This document shows, one piece after another, positions 48,418 through 64,000 of a stretch of DNA of 64,000 nucleotides. The translations under genes were made by a program, and so were the position numbers. The notes beneath the pieces were generated by a model that was not told where the DNA came from, did no database searches, and saw only the letters and a program-made list of their open reading frames with translations. The DNA is taken from positions 5,802,807-5,866,806 of the forward strand of contig JAKSZT010053881.1 of the NCBI GenBank assembly GCA_026826555.1, given 5' to 3'. Each line of letters starts with the position of its first letter. Position 1 is the stretch's first letter. This stretch comes from Tolypeutes matacus (taxonomy: Eukaryota > Chordata > Mammalia > Cingulata > Chlamyphoridae).

Positions 48418-48742
48418 GTAAGTAAATTTTTTATACTTTTTAATGGCTTACTTTGATGTGTTAGGATTAAAGATAATTAAGAAAGATACTTCATATTTAA
48501 AAAGCTTCTTAATTTTCTGCTTCATATTAGTGATCCCTAAAAAACTTCACACCCCAATTTTGAAATACTTGTAGCTAACATAATAATTAAATGATGAACG
48601 ACTTTATTCCTGATCCTCTGCACATTCCCTAATTAAAATACCCAAATTATGAGTTGGCCTTTGATAACACAATTCACCAACAATATTTATCCTAGTGAAC
48701 ATTTTTCATTCAGCTAATCCACATCAGAAAACCTCTCTAGAC
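48418..48742. other. PKN2 intron, nothing recognised
   Basis: AT-rich sequence before the hAT element. Confidence 0.5.
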
Positions 48743-48964
48743 CAGTACTACTTCAAAATGTGTCCATGATGAAATAGCTTGTGCCCAAATGTAAAACAGC
48801 ACATTATTTCCTTCATCAAAAAAGTCTCTCAGTGAAAAAAACAGTATATTTAATGACATTGCCTATTTATGTACTGACAACAAGCTTGTTAACAAATTTT
48901 AAACCAGTTAAAAATAGTTCACGGCCCAGCAGCCAGTCTGTGGGCCACACTTTGAATAGTACTG
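48743..48964. mobile_element. Short non-autonomous hAT-like DNA element
   Basis: Inverted ends CAGTACTACTTCAAAATGTG and CACACTTTGAATAGTACTG, with 8-bp target copies CTCTAGAC (48735-48742) and CTCTGGAC (48965-48972). Length and TSD size fit the hAT superfamily (MER-type MITE). Confidence 0.8.
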
Positions 48965-49346
48965 CTCTGGACCAGACAAAGTATTGGATTGAGTAACACA
49001 ACTCAAGACCAAATAAATTATGGGAAGACCAGTAAGAATTAGGAGATTACAAATTAGGATTTTTTTCAAATTTTTAACAATATTTCCAAGGTTTGGTATA
49101 TTTTACTCAAAGGATAAAACATTTTTCAGTTAGCTTAGTTTGTAATCAGTTAGTATGGGTGGATAGTATTCTATTTTGAATTAACCTTCTAAAAGTTAAA
49201 TATACCCCATGCCTCTTTATTTACTGTTAGTTTGACAATTCTTTTTTATGGATAATGTATAGAAAAACTTCAAATTTAGTCCACATCAGATTATCACAAA
49301 TTACAAATTTATAAAACATGAGTTAAAAGTACTTTAAACTCTGTCT

Positions 49347-49896
49347 GCAGCTGCAGGCAGGATAATCCCATCCATCTTATCCATGGGATATAAGCCCCCT
49401 CTCACTTGGAGGTGGAGTGGACATCACCATCCCAGACTCTTCAGGATTGGGAGAAGAGCTATAGACTAGAGTGGACTTACTGGTATTCTGTTATAGACAT
49501 ATTGTGATTCAAGCAATGGAAGAAATTACAACATTAATGTGGAGCCAGTGAGCACTGGACGCTCTGGGGACAGGGAGAGGGAAAAGCAGGGGCTTTTTCG
49601 GGACTTGGGAATTATCCTGAGTGACATTACAAAGGCAGATATAGGCCATTTTATATCATCATAAAATGCAGAACTGTGTGGGAGAGAGTGTGGTCTACAA
49701 TGTGAACTATGGTCCATGCTTAATGGCAAAGCCCCAGGATGTGTATATCCATTGCAGGTGATGTGCCATACTAATGAAGGGTATTTATGTGGGAGGTGTG
49801 GGAGGTGGGGCATATGGGAATCTCTATAATATTTGTGTAACATTTGTGTAATCTAAGTATCTTTTTAAAAAATTAAAATTATTATTAAAAAAAAAA
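49347..49896 (+). mobile_element. L1 3' UTR, sense to PKN2
   Basis: Contains 'ggtggagtggacatcacc', 'ggacgctctggggacaggga', 'gtgggaggtgtgggaggtgg' and ends 'tttttaaaaaattaaaattattattaaaaaaaaa'. It is the + strand counterpart of the 8239-9230 copy. Only the 3' UTR is present. Confidence 0.75.
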
Positions 49897-50231
49897 GATG
49901 TAAAGGACTTGTATGCTGAAAAACAGTATAGGCAATAATAAGACAGGCATATAACAAGCAAAGTAAAGACAGTACTTAAGAGAGCCAAAAACAAAAACAA
50001 AAAAAAACTTCTATGCTAAATAGATAGATGGACGGAGGGAGGGAGGACAGACCTTCATTCCTTTCTGTAATACATTCTGCATTTTCTATAAAATGGGAAA
50101 AAATATTCCAAAACTTATGCTGAGCTATAAATTTACCAAAAGGAAGAAAAACAAATGTTTGTAATATAGTATTTAAGTCTCAAACCATAATCTGTAAAGC
50201 CAGTTTTTAGTAAAAGTACGGCTTCTGTTGA

Positions 50232-57164
<6,933 letters not shown>

Positions 57165-57353
57165 TAAACTACTTAAATCTTCTATATTGAAGGAAATTTC
57201 CCAGTAGAACTTTGGAAGTTGTTTTTCAGTTCATAGACATTGCATGGTTCAGAGAGACAAATAAAAGAGCTATATAAATCTTTGAAAATTATGAGAATCC
57301 TTATAAATGAAATTCTAGTTTTATTTTAACTTTTCTACTTAACATTATGTTAG

Positions 57354-57449
<96 letters not shown>

Positions 57450-57484
57450 TAAATTTTTTATGACAATGGAGCACTTAGGAGTAG

Positions 57485-57724
<240 letters not shown>

Positions 57725-60083
57725 GTTACCAGACACTGTGAAACCACACAGACTGACTCACAAGAAGACCTCTTTAAAAATAGCAACCCTTTATTTGCTT
57801 TCTGTGCCACTCATAACTTCAGAGGTTATTTGTTTGTTTGTTTAACACAAGAAGATTTGCTTAAAAGAACTATTCTAATTCCTTCTTCAAAAGTGGCTTA
57901 TCAGTGTATTTTCATTGTAAATCTGAGCACTGGAAACAGTTTCATGGAGTTTAAACTGAGTGAACATCGGCCAAGAAAAGGTCCATCACAAATGAATACT
58001 TTTGAATCAATAGTCTATTTTTTTAAAAAGAAAGAAAACACTTCTACAGTACCTAGCCTTGCCATGGCTGCCTTAAGTGGAAGAAAGAGTAATCAGTTAA
58101 CTTCACTTAGTTGTATTTTACAAAAAGGAAAAAAAGAGCGTGGAATGCTTATACTATTCACAGAACGATTCTGTTTGAATAAGGCAAATGCTCTTTATTT
58201 TCTTAAGTGACTTTAAAATCAAAAAATGTAGTTTGAGCACATTTTGGGCTTCATTTAAAAAAAAAAAAAAAAAAAAAACAATGAATTGATGCCTTGTTTT
58301 ATAAATTTTCTATATTTATTAGGAGAAAATGTTTTTATTGCCTTGTCTTTACCAACCATGTAACAGAGCCTCATGGCTTACCAACAGAGCTACTTGCCAA
58401 ACAATTTTTTGTTTATAACAATTCAGAGACAAGCAGAAACAACTAAACATCAGCACTGACTTAAAATTTTAAAACCAAAAACTTCTGATCACCTGAACCA
58501 AGATAATATATTACCTGTATGCATTCCCAAAGACTTAGACATTCATGTATGTTCAGTCATGCCTTTTCCAAAATCAGTGAATAGATTATCCCCTTTTGAT
58601 ATTTGTTCTACACTTATCAATTTAGTTCATCTTGTTCTTGTGTCTGCTGTAGAAGGTAATTATATCTTTGTTAAACCATAGGGATTATCATTGTATACAT
58701 GCTGTGAACATGTATATGTATGTGCAAGTTGTAATGTATTTTATGTTGTAGGCTTATTATTTAATTTCACCACTTCTTTACTTTTGTCAGTGGCTGAGCA
58801 GACACCTCAGACTCCAGCATTTACATGAAGTGCATTTGTATATTTTAGGCCACAGAATCCAGGTTTTATATTGGCAGTTTCTGAGGGTAAAAGCAATATA
58901 TTGTAACAGAATGTATAAATATTTTTGATAAAACAGTCTATATTTTATAAAATTATTATAACACTAAAGCTGTACCTCAAAAGTCTTAAAATTAATTTGA
59001 TCAAATATGTTTTACAACTCTTCAGAGGGACTGTTTGTGGCTTTTAAAAAATACTCTTACAGGAAAGTCTTTTTACCAACTATGACTTTCCACTTGCTAT
59101 GAGGTGTTTTTTTTTTTCCCCTCTAGTCTATGACTTCACTGTTTTTTCTTAGTTCAGTAGTAACATCTTTGATCCTGTGCTTAGCATGTTAGGGTCATTA
59201 TACCTCAGGAATACCAATTTGTTAACTAACCATATTGAATTAACCATTTAATCACACTGAGCTCATCTCTTAAAAATTAGTCAAGTTTATGTCCTATGAG
59301 AAACATGAAAGTACACTGATTTTAGAGAGTTGAGCTAAAAACATTTTTAAATATTTTAGCCTTGCCCAGGGTATGTTGGGGTGTTTTTGTTGTACTCTGA
59401 AGAACAATTAAGATTGTTCAGAGAGAATTCATAGTACCTCTGAAATTGATTATTACCCAAGATCCTAGGGGGAAAGTCTTGTAGAAATAGTGAACAATAT
59501 ACTATGTAAAGTTATTTTAAAATTCCAGTAAACTTCCTTGGCAAAGAAGAATAGAAGAATTTAGCTTAATTGTCTGTTTTTAATTTAAACAGTATTAACA
59601 TTTAAAAAAAAAAAAAAACACTAAATACTTTTGAGGTACAGTTTGCTCACTTTTTTGTTTCTAAATATTCATAGAAAGCAATGTCTAAAATAGGCTTTTA
59701 GCATTTAAAACTGACACCATTTTGTAACTACACTGTACAGATTTTTTTTTTTTTTAATTGAAGTCAATCACTAAAAAAATTAGAGGGCAGGGTATATTCA
59801 CACAATTAAGCTGAAAAAAAAAGCACTAACTTTTCTGTAGTTTTTAAAATATATATATATTTTTAGTCAGATTTAAAATTTTAAACTATAGAGTGTAAAT
59901 ATATTTTGCTATTACTGTATGTGTAAGTGACTGCTCAAGCACTTTGCAAGGAAATTAGGACATTTTAGAATGGTACCCTATGCATTCAAATGAAATGTGC
60001 CTTTATGTTATTCTAAAAAAAAGTGTTTTGCAGTCATGAATTACCACAAATGCACAAATTAAAGTCTAAATAGATTGTAATTT
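57725..60083 (+). other. PKN2: PKN2 3' UTR
   Basis: AT-rich sequence after the stop, about 2.35 kb, with several ATTTA pentamers, A-runs near 58257 and 59604, and no recognised transposon insertion, as expected for a constrained 3' UTR. The end is placed about 20 bases after the ATTAAA at 60058. The open frame at 57830-58210 lies inside it and has no protein-like features. Where alternative poly(A) sites lie cannot be seen from sequence alone. Confidence 0.75.
60058..60063 (+). promoter_or_regulatory. PKN2: Candidate PKN2 polyadenylation signal ATTAAA
   Basis: ATTAAA followed within 20-40 bases by a T/GT-rich tract (gtaatttgtaactttggttt), the usual cleavage-site layout. No canonical AATAAA is seen between the stop codon and here. 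The distance from the stop fits my recollection of a PKN2 3' UTR a little over 2 kb. Confidence 0.6.
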
Positions 60084-60959
60084 GTAACTTTGGTTTTAAT
60101 TATTTCCTTTTAGAAACTTCCTTTTGATCAAAATTTGCATTAGCTTTACTCTGTTCAAAATCTCAAAGACTAACTTCAGTTAGTCTTCTTGCAGATACTT
60201 TTTGTACTGAGGAAGAGCTAAACTACGAAGATTCAGGGCAACTTGTCCACCTCACTGGTGATAATGGGGAAAGGTTGTGTTCTGCTCTGTATAGTCAGTA
60301 GCATCTTTCATTCAACAGATATTTATGGAATTCCTACTTTGTTCTATCACTGTGGATAGTGAGGTGAAAAAAGGCAACAAAGTCTTCATAAATGAAGAAC
60401 AGCATGCATTAATGCCATCTAAAATGCAAACAATAGTATATATACTTTTCTTTTGTTTGAGGTTAACTTATTTTAGAAGCTGAATTTTCAGAAAATGCAA
60501 ATTAGTGGAACAATACTAGCCATTGTATAGTCGTCACAGAGAAATTGTACATGGAGTAGTTTGGGAATATAAAATGATCCATGCTATCCCTGTAACACAA
60601 ATTATGATCATAGTGGAAATTGCCATTAGATGCTGGCTGTGTAAAACTACCATATACATTCAAATCTAAAAACATTTTTGGAGGCAATACCTATCTTCCC
60701 AAAGCAACTGAGGGTGAGTATGGGAAAGCCAAAGGAACAAATGCCAATCCTTGGATCATACTCTTAATTTTAATTTAGAGTTCTTACTTACCTGCCATCC
60801 ATCTTTTGAGATCTAGTATCTCTCTCAGATATTGGCCTTATACACTAATCTGATTAATAGAGACTTAGCAAAAGTTATCATTAAAATAAATTATATACAT
60901 ACATTTATATATGTGCATGTGTGTATAATTAGAGGTAAGTTTTGGTTTTTTTGTTTGGT
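60084..60959. other. Downstream flank of PKN2, nothing recognised
   Basis: AT-rich sequence after the predicted poly(A) site. No gene evidence. Confidence 0.5.
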
Positions 60960-61040
60960 TTTAAGGAGGTACTGGGGATTGATCCCAGGACCTCATACAT
61001 GGGAGGCAGGTGCTCAACCACTTAGCTACATCTGCTCCCC
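60960..61040 (-). mobile_element. tRNA-Ala-like SINE monomer
   Basis: Minus strand GGGGAGCAGATGTAGCTAAG, then gtggttgagcacctgcctcc, box B-like gggatcaatcccc and CAGTACCTCC, closely following tRNA-Ala from acceptor stem to acceptor stem, then an A-rich tail. It lacks a normal anticodon loop, so it is not a tRNA gene. Confidence 0.8.
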
Positions 61041-63803
61041 AAGAGGTAAGTATTTAAATGCTTTCTAAATTTAAGTGTCAAAACTTTTGCTTAATTTCTG
61101 CTTCTAGGATTATGACTAATTAGAAGCTGTAAGGGACCCTCTTGCTCTTCACAACCCCCAATAAGACACATAATTTGAGGAATTTCTGGTAAAAGAGGAT
61201 CAGGGATTGTGGGAAGTAGAAGAGTAGGAAGCTCCAGGAATGAGTCTCTCCATCAGGACAACCATTAAATAGGTAGGAGCTGTCTGAATCAACTATTTCA
61301 AAGTCCACAGTCCAGTAGAACACTGCACAGCATCCAGGGAAGAGAAGGTGGAAGAGGCTGGTAAATTGCCATAAATGCCAGTAAATTGCTTTCTCCCTGT
61401 GGCAGTTACCATTATCCAGACCCAAATCTGATAGAAGATAGCAATGGAGTCTGGCCCCTGGTGTAGCTTGCTGATGCCAGAAATGAACTTAAAAATCCAC
61501 TTCCTCAAGATCCAGGGTGGGCACCAGCCTATCACCAATTAGTTTCTGATTAGCTATTTCAGATTGCTTGGGACCTGGCTCTGAAGGTGGCCATTGACCC
61601 AGCCCACCCAGACAAATGTAGCAGAGGGGACTTAAAGACAGTACACTTCCTCAGAGCTGCAGCTGACAAAGAGCTGCATTTCCAAAGAAATAATGACAGA
61701 AGTTCCCAAGCTTAGTGAAAGACATGAATATGCACATCCAAGAGCTCAGAGAACACCAAACAGGAGAAAAACATTTCCTATCACATACTAATAAACTCTT
61801 GAATGCAGAGGACAAGGAAAGAGTTCTAAAAGCCTGCAATAGTAAAGTAACATGTACAGGGGGTTCCTGATTAGATACAAGTGCCAATTTCTAATTAGAA
61901 ACCATACAGGCAAGAAGGCAGTGGGTTGAAACACAGTGTACTAAAAGAAGACAATTGCCAGCCATGACTTTTATAACTATGAGACTTTCTTTCAAAAATG
62001 CAGAAGAGGTTAAGACATTCCCAGATAAACAAATGCTGAGGGAGTTCATCACCACTAGACCTGTCCTACAAGCAATACTAAAGGGATTTCTTCAGACTGA
62101 AAGGAAAGGACACTAGACAGTGGTTCAAAGCGGCATAAAAAAAATAAAGACCTGAGGTAAAGTTAACCATTTGGGTAATTATAAATGCCAGTACTGTTGA
62201 ATTGTATTTTTTGGTATGTAACTTGACTTCTTAGTTCCTAGAGTGCTTAAATGTAAATGCATAAAGATAATGATGAATCTATGGTTCTGGACATATAATA
62301 TACAAAGATATAAATGGTAACAAGCAGAAAAAAGGTGGGGTACAAAAATATAGGAAAGTGTAAATGGATTAAACTCCAGTCAAAGGGCAGAGATTGGCAG
62401 AACGGATTTTAAAAGCATGACACAACTATGTGCTGTCTACAAGAGACTCACCTTAAATTTATAGACAGGTTGAAAGTGAAAAGATGGGAAAAACTGTACC
62501 AGATAAGTAGTAAGGAAAAGGAACTGGGGTAGCTATACTAATATCAGATAAAAAAAAGTTTAACTCAAAAACTGTTATGAGGGACAAAGACAGTCATTAT
62601 TTACTAACAGCAGAGCCTCAATGTATGAAGTAAATACTAAGGGACTTGAAGGGAGAAATTGATGGTTCTATATTGGTAATAGGAGACTTTAGTACATCAC
62701 TTTCAATAATAGATAAAACATCTAGAGAGAAGATCAATAAGTAAATACAAGTCTTGAACAATACTCTAAACCAACTAGACCTAAGAGACATATATAAAAC
62801 ACTTAACCCAACAGGATACACATTCTTCTTGAGGGTATATGGATCAGTCTCCAGGATACGCATACCTTAGGTCACAAAACAAGTCTAAATAAATTTTAAA
62901 ATATTGAAATCATCCAGTATATCTTTTCCAACCACAATGGAATGAAGCTAGAAATCAATAACAGTAGGAGAAAGGGAAAATCCACAAATATGTGGAGGTT
63001 AAACATTACTCTAACAAGCCATGGGTTAATGAGGAAATCACAGGAGAAATTTAGGAAATACCTTGTGGAAGATGGAAATACAACATACCAGAATTCATGG
63101 GATGCAGTGAATGTGTGGTAAGAGGGAAATTTATAGCTCTAAGTGTTTACATTAGAAAAGAAGAAAGATTTCAAATTAGAGACCTAACTTCAAAACTGGA
63201 AGAAGTACAAAAAGAAGAGCAAACTAAACCCAAAGTGAGCAAAAGGAAGGAAATACAGATTAGAATGCAGATAAATGAAATAGAGAATTAAAAATAAAAA
63301 GATAACCGACAAAGCCAAAAGTTGGTTCTTTGAAAATATCCATAAAATTGACAAACCTTTAGCTAGACTGACAAAGTACAAAACAGGACACAAATGACTA
63401 AAACCAGAAACAAGGGCAACATTACTACCAACCACAGTAAACAACTGTACACCAACAAATTAGATAACCTAGATGAAATGACAGATTTCTAGAAACACTA
63501 CCTACACTGACTGAAAAAGAAGATCTTAAATCAATAACTGGTAAAGTGATTGAATCATTAGTCAATAACCTAGCAACATAGGAAAGCCTAGGACCATATT
63601 CACAGGGGAATTTCCCAAACATTCCATGAAAAATTAACACCAATCCTGCTCAAATGCTTACCAAAAATTTTGAAGACAAGGGAACACTCCCTAATTCATT
63701 CTCCAGGATCAGTATCACTCTCATACTAAAACCAGATAATAATAAAAGATAATTACAGACCAATATATCTTATAGAGATGCAAAAATATTAGTGAACAAA
63801 ATC
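61041..63803 (+). mobile_element. Ancient L1 (L1M-like) 5' part and ORF2 region
   Basis: From about 61630 the + strand carries text typical of old mammalian L1s: 'cagaagaggttaagacattcccagataaacaaatgctgagggagttcatcaccactagacctg', 'tgctgtctacaagagactcac', 'aatcaataacagtaggag', and RT-proximal 'ttagctagactgacaaag'. Many stops. 61041-61630 is unassigned and may be its 5' UTR. The SINE at the window end interrupts it. Confidence 0.7.
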
Positions 63804-64000
63804 CTGGGTTCGGGTCCCAGTGCTTCCTAAAGAAGATGAGCAGGCGCCTGCACCCGCCACAACGAGCAGAGCCCTAAATGAGCAGATGCCACAAGCTGGC
63901 AGACCACAGGCGGCAGGGAGTGGATGTGGCTCAGGCTGTGGGCATTCCCCTCCCATGTAGGAGGACCTGGGTTTGGTTCCCTGTGCCTCCTGAAGAAGGC
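63804..64000 (+). mobile_element. Dimeric tRNA-derived SINE, cut by window edge
   Basis: Begins within head 1 (gggttcgggtcccag) and continues through a 'gagcaga/ccacaa' linker to head 2 (gcagggagtggatgtggctc; box B ggtttggttcc at 63971). The tail is outside the window. Confidence 0.75.

Noticed and set aside
57830..58210. 126-codon frame after the PKN2 stop
   Set aside because: It is inside the 3' UTR, begins after a TTTG run, has low complexity and no homology I recognise.
60502..61887. Neighbouring gene downstream of PKN2
   Set aside because: Minus-strand frames of 60-100 codons lack exon borders and fall in or next to L1 relics; no known neighbour exon could be matched.

Overview
This is nuclear DNA of a placental mammal. 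The interspersed repeats point to a xenarthran, most likely an armadillo: there are many tRNA-Ala-derived SINEs of the armadillo DAS type, an L1 lineage with an unfamiliar 3' UTR, and ERV-L/MaLR-like LTR elements that I do not recognise from other mammalian orders. The species call is inference from repeat type.

The only host gene I can support is PKN2 (protein kinase N2, PRK2) on the + strand. Sixteen coding exons were placed by reading splice junctions and checking the phase of every join. They give 655 whole codons, matching residues 330-984 of the 984-residue human protein with no indels. In order they encode the C2-like domain (2518-34165), the linker (34467-36233), the AGC kinase domain (36319-57434), the AGC C-terminal tail with turn and hydrophobic motifs (57521-57724), and a 3' UTR of about 2.35 kb ending near an ATTAAA signal at 60058. 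The exons for the HR1 repeats and the promoter lie before the window. One intron (35545-36102) uses a GC donor.

The rest is repeat-rich intron and flank. Positions 1-1856 hold the 5' end and long 5' UTR of an antisense L1. The 30.2 kb intron 3819-34021 is a retroelement archive. It contains two complete gag-only ERV-L/MaLR-like proviruses (9737-12028, +, decayed; 20636-23074, -, with near-identical LTRs, a tRNA-Leu primer site and an open 358-codon gag-like frame). It also holds dimeric SINEs, a 100-bp inverted duplication about 4 kb apart (19407-19506 and 23406-23505), and a nested stack in which an L1 (24960-31616) is interrupted by a younger L1 3' end (28854-31202). That younger L1 is in turn interrupted by a processed retrocopy (29479-30995) with an open 55-codon small membrane protein frame.

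Later introns carry solo LTRs of the same families (37573, 38990, 41594, 44303), hAT-type DNA elements, MIR and L2 relics and an L1 3' UTR. Downstream of the gene (61.1-63.8 kb) lies an ancient L1 on the + strand, then a SINE cut by the window edge. There is no bacterial-type operon, CRISPR array or novel enzyme system. The most unusual material is the gag-only LTR family, the nested retrocopy and the inverted duplication.
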